DNA of 42,811 nt from Patescibacteria group bacterium. GTDB lineage: Bacteria; Patescibacteriota; Patescibacteriia; Patescibacteriales; WJLG01. The DNA lies in contig JAQTUZ010000014.1 in assembly GCA_028707065.1 (NCBI GenBank), positions 1-42,811 of the forward strand, read 5' to 3'. Below are positions 1-8,524 of this stretch, one piece after another. How positions within the stretch are numbered: position 1 is the stretch's first letter; every line of letters begins with the position of its first letter. Below the pieces are notes generated by a model, which was not told where the DNA came from, did no database searches, and saw only the letters and a program-made list of their open reading frames with translations. Both the position numbers and the translations under genes were made by a program.

Positions 1-11
1 ATCCATCGGTT

Positions 12-47
12 TTTTTTGTCATCCCGAGCCCTGCCGAGGGATCCCTT
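12..47. repeat. Single arm of the GTCATCC repeat family
   Basis: A GTCATCC-CGAG...GAGGGATCCC arm lies just upstream of atpG. It resembles the arms of the two complete inverted-repeat elements at 1144-1300 and 3189-3350, but is more divergent. A partner arm, if present, lies before the window start. Confidence 0.6.
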
Positions 48-66
48 TAATTTTTAATTGATTGAG

Positions 67-1065
67 ATGTCAAGTACTAAGGAAATACAAAGACGAATAA
101 AATCCATCGGCAATACCAAGAAGATTACTAAGGCGATGGAAATGGTCTCGGCCGCCAAGATGAGGAAAACCATCGAGGCTGTTTTGAAGACGCGGTCATA
201 CGCCAATTTGAGCTGGATGACGGTTTTGAATATCGCTTCTTCGGTGCATGCCGGAAAATATCTGCATCCGCTTTTAGCGCAAAGAAAAGAAATCAAGCGC
301 GAAGCAATTGTCTTAATTACTTCCAACCGTGGTTTGTGCGGCAGTTTCAATTCAGCCGTGATCGCCAAGGCAGTCAATTCTGTTAAAAAACATCACACTG
401 ATGACAAAAAATTGACAGAAAATTTGTCTGAAAAAGTTGAACGGCCGGTTGATTTCATTTTATTGGGCAAAAAAGGAATTTCCGTAAAATCCCGATACAA
501 TTATAATATTGCCGCCGAATTCGTGAAGGAAGATGTGGCTTACCAGGCCAAGGAAGTCGTGCCGGTGGCCAAGATGATCATCAATGATTTTCTTTCTGGA
601 AAATATGATAAAGTGATGGTGGCTTACACCGATTTTGTCAGCCCATCCAAGCAGATTCCCCGCGTCAAACAGATTCTGCCGATCGATTTGGAAGCCAAGG
701 ATCATCATTTGGGAATTGTCGGCCGTAATCCGCAAGTCGGTTTAGATGCTGAATTTATCAAAGCCAAGGAAGAAAAATATCTGCATGACGAGAAGCATGA
801 ATCCTATGTTTTCACCTACGAACCTTCCGCCGAAGAAGTTTTGAATGAAATCCTGCCCCGTTTGATCGAAGTCCAGCTGTTCCAGGCTTTGTTGGAATCC
901 AACGCCTCTGATCATTCCGCCCGCATGGCCGCGATGCATAAAGCCACTGATGCCGCTAAAGATCTGGTCGCCGAGCTTACCTTATATTATAACAAGGCTA
1001 GGCAGGCGGCGATCACCAGGGAAATTTCGGAGATCAGCGCGGGAGTAAGCGCGATGAATGGATAA
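67..1065 (+). CDS. atpG: F1Fo ATP synthase subunit gamma
   Basis: Gamma is the central rotor shaft of F1, coupling proton flow through Fo to catalysis in the alpha3beta3 head on the inner face of the membrane. The N-terminus (KEIQRRIKSIGNTKKITKAM, then EMVSAAKMRK) and the C-terminal helix (ARMAAMHKATDAAKDLV, then YYNKARQAAITREISEI) are the family signatures at both ends. An in-frame TTG at 58 would add three residues; ATG 67 is chosen because it matches the usual family N-terminus. The protein has 332 residues, about 40 more than a typical gamma, with the extra length in the middle (around residues 105-125 and 235-260). No SD is visible. It is the first gene seen of the atpG-atpD-atpC series; earlier atp genes would lie upstream of the window. 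Confidence 0.97.
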   Translation: MSSTKEIQRRIKSIGNTKKITKAMEMVSAAKMRKTIEAVLKTRSYANLSWMTVLNIASSVHAGKYLHPLLAQRKEIKREAIVLITSNRGLCGSFNSAVIAKAVNSVKKHHTDDKKLTENLSEKVERPVDFILLGKKGISVKSRYNYNIAAEFVKEDVAYQAKEVVPVAKMIINDFLSGKYDKVMVAYTDFVSPSKQIPRVKQILPIDLEAKDHHLGIVGRNPQVGLDAEFIKAKEEKYLHDEKHESYVFTYEPSAEEVLNEILPRLIEVQLFQALLESNASDHSARMAAMHKATDAAKDLVAELTLYYNKARQAAITREISEISAGVSAMNG

Positions 1066-1143
1066 AATTAGTTGATTAGTTAATTAGGTACTTAGTTGTA
1101 TTATGGATAGACTGCAGTTCATTAAAATATTTTCGAAATATAA

Positions 1144-1300
1144 TTTTTTTGTCATCCTGAACGGAGCTCCGCCAGCTGGCGGAGCGGAGTGAAGGATCTA
1201 TTGCGCAGGAAACTCGTATTGCGACGATAAAAATTTTTGTTGAAGATGTTCGCATTTCGTGCAAAATAGATCCTTCGCCAGGGGCTCAGGATGACAAAAA
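1144..1300. repeat. MITE-like inverted-repeat element, copy 1
   Basis: The left arm starts TTTTTTTGTCATCCTGA and ends GAAGGATCTATT. The right arm is its inverse: AAAATAGATCCTTCG, then CAGG, then GGCTCAGGATGACAAAAA. The inner sequence next to the right arm (CGATAAAAA...TTGTTGA...GTGCAAAATAGATCC) is similar to the interior of copy 2 at 3189-3350, so the whole element of about 155 bp is related, not only the ends. The left arm carries an extra GC-rich palindrome (CCGCCAGCTGGCGG). No target-site duplication can be told apart from the flanking A/T runs. Confidence 0.75.
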
Positions 1301-1333
1301 CGGGGAATGACAGAACGAAAAGGGATGGCAAAA

Positions 1334-1368
1334 TAAAAAAGGGGGATCGCTAAAAATTGATCCCCCTC
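1334..1368 (-). terminator. Intrinsic terminator of the minus-strand Cys-rich gene
   Basis: On the minus strand GGGGGATCAATTTTTAGC plus GATCCCCC forms an 8-bp GC-rich stem followed directly by TTTTTTATTTT. On the plus strand the hairpin lacks a clean U-run (TCGAAAAG follows), so it should stop mainly minus-strand transcription and let the atp operon through. Confidence 0.85.
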
Positions 1369-1395
1369 GAAAAGTTTTATAAGCTGTAAAATTAT

Positions 1396-1650
1396 TTACC
1401 AATAAACCACATTATAACCACTTTGAAGAAAGGCACGTTTTCCCGATTTACTCATTGCCTCCCTACCGTTATGAGAATGCAAACGATGGCATTGGCTACA
1501 TTCATAGTAGTAGGGAGTATCCGGTTTTTTTTCTGTTTCAGTAAGTTCTTCGGCGGGAACTCTACATTGTTTTTCACCTATTTTTACTATTCCTCTGCAG
1601 GTTTCTTCACAGCAACGAAATGCATCCTCTAACATGTCACATTTTTCCAT
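1396..1650 (-). CDS. Small cysteine-rich protein, antisense within the atp operon
   Basis: Not recognised. The protein has 84 residues and no signal peptide. Cysteines occur at CDML, CCEETC, KQC and as a C-x2-C knuckle (YECSQCHRLHSH) whose following His residues would suit a zinc site. The second half is basic (GREAMSKSGKRAF). That it is a real gene rather than a shadow is supported by three independent signals: a TTGACA-17-TATGAT promoter upstream on the same strand (1711-1739), GAAAGGGG six to eight bases before ATG, and a terminator with a perfect U-run 28 bp after the stop. It lies head to tail against atpG and atpD and would make RNA antisense only to their spacer. Function unknown; a small zinc-binding protein is a guess from the cysteine pattern. 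Confidence 0.75.
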   Translation of the reverse strand: MEKCDMLEDAFRCCEETCRGIVKIGEKQCRVPAEELTETEKKPDTPYYYECSQCHRLHSHNGREAMSKSGKRAFLQSGYNVVYW

Positions 1651-1710
1651 TTAAAACCCCTTTCACTAGTAGTTGTCAAAAAAGTACGTGAAAATATTTC
1701 AATTTAAAAT

Positions 1711-1739
1711 ATCATATCATATTTAATAAAAAATGTCAA
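1711..1739 (-). promoter_or_regulatory. Sigma-70-type promoter for the minus-strand Cys-rich gene
   Basis: On the minus strand TTGACA (1734-1739) is followed after exactly 17 bases by TATGAT (1711-1716). It lies about 60 bp before the ATG at 1650. Confidence 0.8.
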
Positions 1740-1748
1740 TATAATTAA

Positions 1749-3152
<1,404 letters not shown>

Positions 3153-3188
3153 GAAGTTAGAAGTATGAAGTTAGAAAATTTTCCTCCA

Positions 3189-3350
3189 TTTTTGTCATCC
3201 TGAGCGCCGCGCGAAGGATCTATTATCGAAAGACACGGCTACTTGCAATTAAGAATTAGAAAGATAAAGTTTTCGATAAAAAATTTGGTTGAGGAAAATT
3301 CAATTTTGTACAAAATAGATCCTTCGTCAGGGACTCAGGATGACAAAAAA
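3189..3350. repeat. MITE-like inverted-repeat element, copy 2
   Basis: The left arm TTTTTGTCATCCTGAGCG...GAAGGATCTATT pairs with the right arm AAAATAGATCCTTCG...GACTCAGGATGACAAAAA. The interior (CGATAAAAAATTTGGTTGA...TGTACAAAATAGATCC) aligns by eye with the interior of copy 1. It fills the atpD-atpC spacer. Confidence 0.75.
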
Positions 3351-3361
3351 TTGATAAAATT

Positions 3362-3413
3362 TATAAATTGAAGCATTATTTCAAAATTGAAAATTTAAAA
3401 TTGAAAATTAAAT
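3362..3413. repeat. AAATTGAAAATT word run before atpC
   Basis: A low-complexity run of the words TTTCAAAATTG, AAAATTTAAAATTG and AAAATTAAA lies directly before atpC. The same word (AAAATTGAAAATTGG) recurs in frame inside the radical SAM gene at 41313-41344. Confidence 0.5.
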
Positions 3414-3417
3414 TAGT

Positions 3418-3849
3418 ATGGATAAGATAATCAAATTTGAAATCGTCACTCCGGAAAAAACCGTCTTAAAGGAGGACGTGGTTGAAGTGACCGTGCCGAC
3501 CGAGGAAGGGGAAGTGACGATTCTGCCGCACCACGCGCCGCTGGTGGCGACGCTTAAGCCCGGAGTTTTGGTTTTGAAAAAATCGGATGGCGGGACCGAC
3601 GTGGCGTTTATCGCCGGCGGATTTTTAGAGGTGTTAAGAAATAAAGTCGTGGTTTTAGCCGATACGGCCGAGCGCGCCGAAGAGATCGATCTGGCCAAAG
3701 TGGAGGAGGCGAGAGTTCGGGCGGAAAAAGCCATGAAGGAAACGCGGCATGAAGACGCCGAAGAATTCGCCCGCATCGCCGCCCAATTGGAGCACGAACT
3801 GGCCAAGACCCGGGCGGTCAACCGCTGGCGCAACATTAAAAAGTATTAA
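3418..3849 (+). CDS. atpC: F1Fo ATP synthase subunit epsilon
   Basis: Epsilon sits on the gamma stalk foot and regulates ATP hydrolysis. Residues 1-85 form the beta-sandwich with the family motifs FEIVTPEKTV, VTVPTEEGEVTILPHHAPLV and FIAGGFLEV; residues 88-140 form the helical hairpin (AERAEEIDLAKVEEARVRAE). At 143 residues it is of normal size. ATG 3418 has no SD. It directly follows atpD and is followed after one base by a methyltransferase gene. Confidence 0.96.
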   Translation: MDKIIKFEIVTPEKTVLKEDVVEVTVPTEEGEVTILPHHAPLVATLKPGVLVLKKSDGGTDVAFIAGGFLEVLRNKVVVLADTAERAEEIDLAKVEEARVRAEKAMKETRHEDAEEFARIAAQLEHELAKTRAVNRWRNIKKY

Positions 3850-3850
3850 A

Positions 3851-4657
3851 ATGCTTGACGCGAATAAATTCGACAAATTTTACCGCTCGCCCGCCGGGGA
3901 AAAAATGGCAGGCGAGGAGCTTTTGCCGGTGATCGGGCGATATCGATCAGCGGGTAATTTGAAAATTCTGGAAGTCGGCTGCGGCTATGGCCGCAATATT
4001 GCCGCCTTGTCGGGAATAAAAGATTCCGAGTATTCCGGGTGCGATATTTCCGCGGCGGATTTGGAGCAGGCGAAAAAGCGCGCGGAAGAATTGGGCAGAA
4101 ATAATATCGAATTATTTTTGCAGCCGGATAAAAATAAATTGCCTTTTGCCGCTAATCAATTTGATCTCGCGGTGCTTTGGCAAGTTTTGGAACATGTCCC
4201 GACTCGCGCGGAAAAAAAATCCCTGCTTGCCGAAGTTTCTCGCGTGGTGAAAAACAACGGTTTGGTTTTGGTGGAAACGCCGAATTTTTTCTTTCCCGTC
4301 GATTATCACGATACCAATTTGCCGCTGGCCAATTATTTTCCCGCCTCCTGGAGAGCCTGGCTGATCAGGCGGATCAGAAAGCAAAATTTCCCCCCGTCTT
4401 TTTATACCGACGTTTTGGAAATAAAGAAATTTTTGGCTTCAGCGGGCGATGTCATAGCCGTAAAAAAAGCGAGCAAGATTTTTTTTGAAAAAAGTTATTC
4501 CGATATTTTTAAACATTTAGGCGGCACGCGGCAGGGGAATAAAAAGGCTTTTTTTGTTTTATATTTTCCGCTCTATTGCCTGCTTCGCGCGCTTAAAATC
4601 GACGGCGATCTGTTCACTCCTTCGGTCCGGGCAGTCTTCCGCGTGGAGAAGAAATAA
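3851..4657 (+). CDS. Class I SAM-dependent methyltransferase at the end of the atp operon
   Basis: The Rossmann methyltransferase fold is shown by ILEVGCGYG (residues 39-47), the acidic GCDIS after strand 2, FDLAVLWQVLEHV (strand 4 region) and the post-motif LVETPN. Predicted size is 268 residues. ATG 3851 lies one base after the atpC stop; a longer reading frame starting inside atpC is rejected because it would overlap atpC and precede the fold. The C-terminal third is rich in aromatic and basic residues and resembles lipid- or sugar-modifying methyltransferases, but the substrate cannot be told. Its place in the atp transcript probably reflects convenience rather than function. A terminator follows at 4696. 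Confidence 0.85.
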   Translation: MLDANKFDKFYRSPAGEKMAGEELLPVIGRYRSAGNLKILEVGCGYGRNIAALSGIKDSEYSGCDISAADLEQAKKRAEELGRNNIELFLQPDKNKLPFAANQFDLAVLWQVLEHVPTRAEKKSLLAEVSRVVKNNGLVLVETPNFFFPVDYHDTNLPLANYFPASWRAWLIRRIRKQNFPPSFYTDVLEIKKFLASAGDVIAVKKASKIFFEKSYSDIFKHLGGTRQGNKKAFFVLYFPLYCLLRALKIDGDLFTPSVRAVFRVEKK

Positions 4658-4695
4658 TCCCTTGAACAAGAAATAGCATTTAATAAATTTGCGGT

Positions 4696-4727
4696 AATCT
4701 TGACTAATATTAGTTAAGATTTTTTTG
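4696..4727 (+). terminator. Intrinsic terminator closing the atp operon
   Basis: AATCTTGACTAAT pairs with ATTAGTTAAGATT (one G-T wobble or mismatch) and is followed by TTTTTTGTTG. It separates the atp transcript from the polysaccharide locus. Confidence 0.8.
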
Positions 4728-4764
4728 TTGTTTGATAATTCAGCCTTGATAAAATGAACTAATA

Positions 4765-4793
4765 TTGACAAAAAAATGATAATGTGCTACTAT
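4765..4793 (+). promoter_or_regulatory. Sigma-70-type promoter with extended -10, for the wzz-like gene
   Basis: TTGACA (4765-4770), exactly 17 bases, then TACTAT (4788-4793), preceded by TGC, which gives an extended -10. The string TGCTACTAT is identical to that of the promoter at 15102-15130. Confidence 0.88.
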
Positions 4794-4809
4794 GGTTGGT
4801 TAATTTACG

Positions 4810-4870
4810 TTTTCATCATTAGCCAGAAAAAGATGAAAAAAATTCGGAAACTTTTTAGAGAAAAAAGTTT
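4810..4870 (+). other. Two hairpins in the leader of the wzz-like gene
   Basis: Hairpin 1: TTTTCATC (4810-4817) with GATGAAAA (4832-4839). Hairpin 2: AAACTTTTT (4848-4856), loop AGAG, AAAAAGTTT (4862-4870), then TT. Hairpin 2 is AT-rich and ends 13 bases before the start codon, so it could affect translation or act as a weak attenuator. No known riboswitch class was recognised. Confidence 0.45.
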
Positions 4871-4883
4871 TTAACCTTATTCT

Positions 4884-5738
4884 ATGAATATCCATCAGTT
4901 TTTTAATTTGATCGGCAATAAGAGACAAACCATTGTTTCCCTGCTTATCATTTTTTTGGCCATCGCCATAATTTTTACGGCCGTTCAGCCGTTCAAATAC
5001 GATTCCAACATGAAGCTCCTGACCATCATCAGCTTCAAGCAGGATATCGATCCCTATACGGCTTCCCGCTCCAATGAATACTTGAGCAATCTTTTGGCGA
5101 ACATCGTTTCTTCCGGATCTTTTTTTGAAAAAATAAAGTCGTCCGGTTTTAAGGTTGACAATAATTATTTTCAGGGCAGCGAAAAACAACAGATAAAAAA
5201 ATGGACCAAGACCGTCAAGGCGAAAAGCGTCGCCGACACCGGGATTATTTCCATCGACGTTTTCCATACTGATCGCGCGCAAGCGGAAGAGATCGCCAAG
5301 GCGGTGGCTTACACTTTGCAAACCACTAATTCGCAGTATCACGGTTTTGGCGACGGCGTCACCATCAAGATCATCGATCAGCCGATCACTTCCAATTATC
5401 CGGTTCAGCCGAATCTGCTTTTGAACCTGGGCTTGGCCGTGGCTTTTGCTTTGATCTTTTCTCTTTGCTATGTTTATTTGTTTCCGGAGGAAAAATATAA
5501 TTTGCGCCTTTGGCCGAACAAAGCGAGGAATGTCGACGTTTCTTTTGACGGCGGCCAGGTGATCGAATCTCCCAATGTTTTTGCTCCGGTGATTGCGCCC
5601 GCCTTCGCCGAGGCTACGGCGGACAAGGAGGATGCGGATACCGAATCAGCCGAATATCAAGAACAAGATTTTACCAATGGTTATAATCCTTCCGATTATC
5701 AGGCCAACGGCAACATGAATAATATCTTGAAAAAATAA
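4884..5738 (+). CDS. Wzz-like polysaccharide chain-length/co-polymerase protein
   Basis: Membrane protein of the Wzz/Wzc N-terminal type, which sets chain length in Wzy-dependent polysaccharide assembly. The topology fits: a first membrane helix at about 18-38 (IVSLLIIFLAIAIIF), an extracytoplasmic domain of about 135 residues, the Pro-rich IDQPITSNYPVQPN and a second helix at about 178-200. There is no kinase domain. The cytoplasmic tail (201-284) is low-complexity and acidic, and contains AFAEATADK at residues 240-248, encoded by a repeat-like stretch at 5601-5627. It is the first gene of the envelope locus, with its own promoter (4765) and no SD. Pairing with the O-antigen polymerase/ligase at 9154 supports the role. 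The specific family was assigned by topology and motif only. Confidence 0.8.
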   Translation: MNIHQFFNLIGNKRQTIVSLLIIFLAIAIIFTAVQPFKYDSNMKLLTIISFKQDIDPYTASRSNEYLSNLLANIVSSGSFFEKIKSSGFKVDNNYFQGSEKQQIKKWTKTVKAKSVADTGIISIDVFHTDRAQAEEIAKAVAYTLQTTNSQYHGFGDGVTIKIIDQPITSNYPVQPNLLLNLGLAVAFALIFSLCYVYLFPEEKYNLRLWPNKARNVDVSFDGGQVIESPNVFAPVIAPAFAEATADKEDADTESAEYQEQDFTNGYNPSDYQANGNMNNILKK

Positions 5739-5740
5739 TA

Positions 5741-5845
5741 ATTCGGATGTGCCCCTTTTCGTAGCGGGGCTCCGCCCCTGGCGGATTACATAAAATTCGG
5801 ATGTGCCCCTTTTCGTAGCGGGGCTCCGCCCCTGGCGGATTACAT
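5741..5845. repeat. 51-bp perfect tandem direct repeat
   Basis: Two identical 51-bp units (5741-5791 and 5795-5845) are separated by AAA. Each contains GCCCC...GCGGGGC and GGGGCTCCGCCCC inverted repeats, so each can form a GC-rich hairpin. The exact identity implies a recent duplication. It lies between the wzz-like gene and the first secreted-protein gene. Confidence 0.95.
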
Positions 5846-5857
5846 ATTTTTGGATTG

Positions 5858-5893
5858 TCTAATCCGGGAGCTTGAACTAAAAAACTCCCGGGA
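5858..5893 (+). other. Hairpin in the leader of the LysM-protein gene
   Basis: ATCCGGGAG pairs with CTCCCGGGAT across a 14-base A-rich loop. No U-run follows (ATAGAAAATC), so it may be an RNA leader structure or a weak terminator of the wzz-like transcript. A second small palindrome, TGCTCTAGTTAGAGCA, lies at 5943-5958. Confidence 0.5.
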
Positions 5894-5973
5894 TAGAAAA
5901 TCTAAATGATTTTCAATCAGGAAAGAACATTCACAATTATCCATGCTCTAGTTAGAGCAGAGAGGAGAAAATT

Positions 5974-7833
5974 ATGGAAAGGTATAAAAGCTTTTCCGCG
6001 GTTCTATTTTTGGTGGCGGTGTTTTTCACTGCCAGCGGACAGTGCCCCGACCAGGCTTATATGCCGGGGATGCCGGTTACTATGGGTCCGGGAGGATCCA
6101 TTTGCGAACAGGCCGCAGCGGCGGATATCGATTGCGCGGTGTTCACTAAGTGTCTGGAGAAATTCCAGCACCTCAAGGTTGACCCGCTGCAGGTTAGCGC
6201 CGTTACGCTCAAATTCTATGTTCCCAAGCAAACGGAACAGGATATCGTCAAGAGGGAACTGGGAATGGCCGAGCCAAGGGCAGAGCCGAAAGCGAAGCCG
6301 AAACAATCGGCCAAACCGCCGGTTTCCCGGAAGTGGACAAGGAAGTGCGCTTCCGTAAAAGATCATGACAAGTATCTTATGGAAACCTACTTCTTGCGGC
6401 ACGGAGAGAATATTTTTACCGTCGCCAAGAGGTACAACAAGAATCCCCAAGTTTTGGCTTGGTTCAATTGTTTTTCCAACCCGGAGAGTTTGCGGGAAGG
6501 ACAGTTAGTTGAAATTCCTGATACTAACTTCCGTTTTTGGATCAATGAAGATGCCGCGCCTTACGGATCTCGTCCGCTGGAAGATGCTTTGGCGGATTGT
6601 GATTTTGACGATTCGGTCAAAACTCGCATGTTAGTTCTTATGAACAACAATGCCTATGAGGACGGGTATATTCAAGGCGGGCAGGTCTTAAAGACGATGG
6701 CTTCGGCGCCGCTTAATGTCAATGGAAAAAGGAGAGTCCACACCGAAAGGAATGTGGTGGTCTGTTTTGAAAACGGTGTCGCAAATCATGGGCGGCTGTT
6801 GAAGGTTGGCCGGGGTGACAGTTTGGATATCGGGGCAGTCCCTGATGTCTGTTACAACTTTTCAACCTGGACCGAACTTGCACCTCCGCCGAAACTTCCG
6901 CCAAAAATGGAAAAACCTCCGCTTGATTCAACCCCTACCCCGCCTCCGCCCGAGCCTCCGGCTGAAGCGCCGCCCAGTCATGGTGTTATGCCCCCCACTA
7001 TTAAGGAAAGCCCGGTTTTTAACCGAGATGAGCTGTTCTTATATGGAGGGACATATTTTCCCGTGCCCTATTTGGGCGACGTGCATAATTATTTTGGAGG
7101 CAGACTGGCGTTATTTTTCCCGACGGCAAGAGGCGCGATATTCGCTTGGGGGCCCAATCTTGGCTTTAACAGCTGGAGAGGGGTCGGACCAAGGGATACT
7201 GTGCCGCAATACCATTACGTCGGAATTCGTCCTTGCGGTGGTTTATCTCTCGATTGGCTGACCGAAACGAGCCGGTCTACGATCTATTTGGACTACGCAG
7301 TCCAGATCGATTGGGGATGGGATAGAAATATTCCGTCTCTGAGATATCACGAGCGGCAGATTACCCAGCTCGCTAATCCCAGTTTTGCTTGGATTTGCGC
7401 GCTTGATTCCTACTGGACCAGATGGATAGGACTGTGGGTCGATGGAGCTTTTGACCTTGGTAATGTTGATCATGTCTTTCATCACAAAACCAGTGATGTT
7501 GGCGGTGTCAGCCTGCTAAAAAGTCAAGCGGTGCTTCATAACAAATCAGCGGTTGATCTGGGATTCTATGTTTTTTACTGGGATATTTCCACGGCCAGAA
7601 CTTCCTTAGTTCTTGGTTCGGGCGTCAAAGGCCTGCATTTGTGGGAGGACAACCGGTATGAAGCGGAGATTGATCAGTTGCTGGACATCAATCATTGGCT
7701 CCAATTCGGAATTGGCTATAAGTACACGGCTAATTCCAGTCTTCGTCTGATGAACGGCCCTTCCTTTGTCGGGTATTTCAATCTTTCCGTCCTGGATATC
7801 GGCAAGTATAAGAAGCCGGATTCAGGCTGGTAA
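5974..7833 (+). CDS. Secreted LysM-domain protein with beta-rich C-terminal domain
   Basis: Predicted exported protein of 619 residues. A Sec signal peptide covers about residues 1-22 (SAVLFLVAVFFTASG). A Cys-containing N-terminal region follows, then a LysM module at about 138-185 (YFLRHGENIFTVAKRYNKNP ... LREGQLVEIPD), a module that binds peptidoglycan or other GlcNAc polymers. Residues 300-345 are a Pro-rich linker. The last 260 residues alternate aromatic and polar residues (GGRLALFFP, STIYLDYAVQIDWGW, LQFGIGYKY) and end in Trp, resembling a membrane beta-barrel, which would be surprising in a presumed single-membrane CPR cell. The start is fixed by AGAGGAG seven bases before ATG 5974. 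It heads a cluster of three secreted genes inside the polysaccharide locus. No specific function is assigned. Confidence 0.85.
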   Translation: MERYKSFSAVLFLVAVFFTASGQCPDQAYMPGMPVTMGPGGSICEQAAAADIDCAVFTKCLEKFQHLKVDPLQVSAVTLKFYVPKQTEQDIVKRELGMAEPRAEPKAKPKQSAKPPVSRKWTRKCASVKDHDKYLMETYFLRHGENIFTVAKRYNKNPQVLAWFNCFSNPESLREGQLVEIPDTNFRFWINEDAAPYGSRPLEDALADCDFDDSVKTRMLVLMNNNAYEDGYIQGGQVLKTMASAPLNVNGKRRVHTERNVVVCFENGVANHGRLLKVGRGDSLDIGAVPDVCYNFSTWTELAPPPKLPPKMEKPPLDSTPTPPPPEPPAEAPPSHGVMPPTIKESPVFNRDELFLYGGTYFPVPYLGDVHNYFGGRLALFFPTARGAIFAWGPNLGFNSWRGVGPRDTVPQYHYVGIRPCGGLSLDWLTETSRSTIYLDYAVQIDWGWDRNIPSLRYHERQITQLANPSFAWICALDSYWTRWIGLWVDGAFDLGNVDHVFHHKTSDVGGVSLLKSQAVLHNKSAVDLGFYVFYWDISTARTSLVLGSGVKGLHLWEDNRYEAEIDQLLDINHWLQFGIGYKYTANSSLRLMNGPSFVGYFNLSVLDIGKYKKPDSGW

Positions 7834-7886
7834 GTCGATTGGTTTGAAAATTTTTTTCACAAAAATCACTTTTTCCAGGAGGTAGT

Positions 7887-8345
7887 ATGAAGTTCAGTAT
7901 TTCCGCAGTCGTCGCGATGATCGCGATGTTGGCCGTTTCCGCCATGGCTTTCACCCCGCCCAATAACGACGAGGTCGGAATCACCACGGACGGAATTATT
8001 TTCGTCAAAGCGCTGAGGATAACCCAGCTGAAACCGCAGGTCAATCCGCCCGGCGTTATGTGCGAGCTGATGAAGGATGCCAATCACCATTGGATCACCG
8101 GTCTAAAAACCAAGCGTGATGGCAACTACTTCATCTACGAAACCGGATTTACCGTACCAGCAGGGAAAGAAGTCCAGTTCTGCTTCTATCTCGGGGTCAA
8201 TTTCTGGATGCCCGACTGTTATTATGAAGGGACGTATGCGTCCTTTGGCGCGGAGTATATTTCCGATTGGAAGGAAAATGCTCCTCCAAACGGTCCCGAC
8301 GGCGGCGGACATAATTTCCGATACTCCGCGGTTCAGGCGAAGTAA
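7887..8345 (+). CDS. Small secreted protein, unknown function
   Basis: Not recognised. The protein has 152 residues and a clear signal peptide (VVAMIAMLAVSAMA, cleavage near residue 21). The mature part (about 131 residues) looks beta-rich, with VPAGKEVQFCFYLGVNFW, DCYYEGTYASFGAEYISDW and two well-separated cysteines; an immunoglobulin- or carbohydrate-binding-like sandwich is possible but only a guess. AGGAGG five bases before ATG 7887 gives a strong SD. It follows the LysM gene by 53 bp and probably shares its transcript, which ends at the terminator at 8369. Confidence 0.78.
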   Translation: MKFSISAVVAMIAMLAVSAMAFTPPNNDEVGITTDGIIFVKALRITQLKPQVNPPGVMCELMKDANHHWITGLKTKRDGNYFIYETGFTVPAGKEVQFCFYLGVNFWMPDCYYEGTYASFGAEYISDWKENAPPNGPDGGGHNFRYSAVQAK

Positions 8346-8368
8346 GTAGCGAAGTAAGTAGTCAAGAA

Positions 8369-8411
8369 GGGGGTGCGAAGAGCAAAGCTTTTCGCACCCC
8401 CCAATTTTTTC
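8369..8411 (+). terminator. Strong intrinsic terminator
   Basis: GGGGGTGCGAA (8369-8379) pairs perfectly with TTCGCACCCCC (8391-8401), followed by CAATTTTTT. It closes the transcript of the LysM gene and the 152-residue secreted protein. Confidence 0.93.
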
Positions 8412-8524
8412 CTACAAATGCTGCGAAAAAGACATCTGAATATTTTCAGCGAATACAATTAAGTCCAAAGATAATTTGGCTTTAATCCTGTTCACTGATT
8501 TCCACTTTTACAAGGAGAAAAATC

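Larger units (their letters stand above)
1066..1395. other. atpG to antisense-gene spacer (330 bp)
   Basis: No gene is seen. The spacer holds a family-D word copy (TTAGTTGATTAGTTAATTAG, about 1075-1100), a complete MITE-like inverted-repeat element (1144-1300) and the terminator of the minus-strand gene (1334-1368). Confidence 0.7.

Noticed and set aside
5741-5845. Possible two-repeat CRISPR remnant
   Set aside because: The unit is 51 bp with only a three-base separator, contains GC hairpins, and no spacer or cas gene is nearby.
5906-6358. Open frame overlapping the start of the LysM gene in another frame
   Set aside because: Arg/Ser-rich product typical of an off-frame reading; the LysM frame has the SD and signal peptide.
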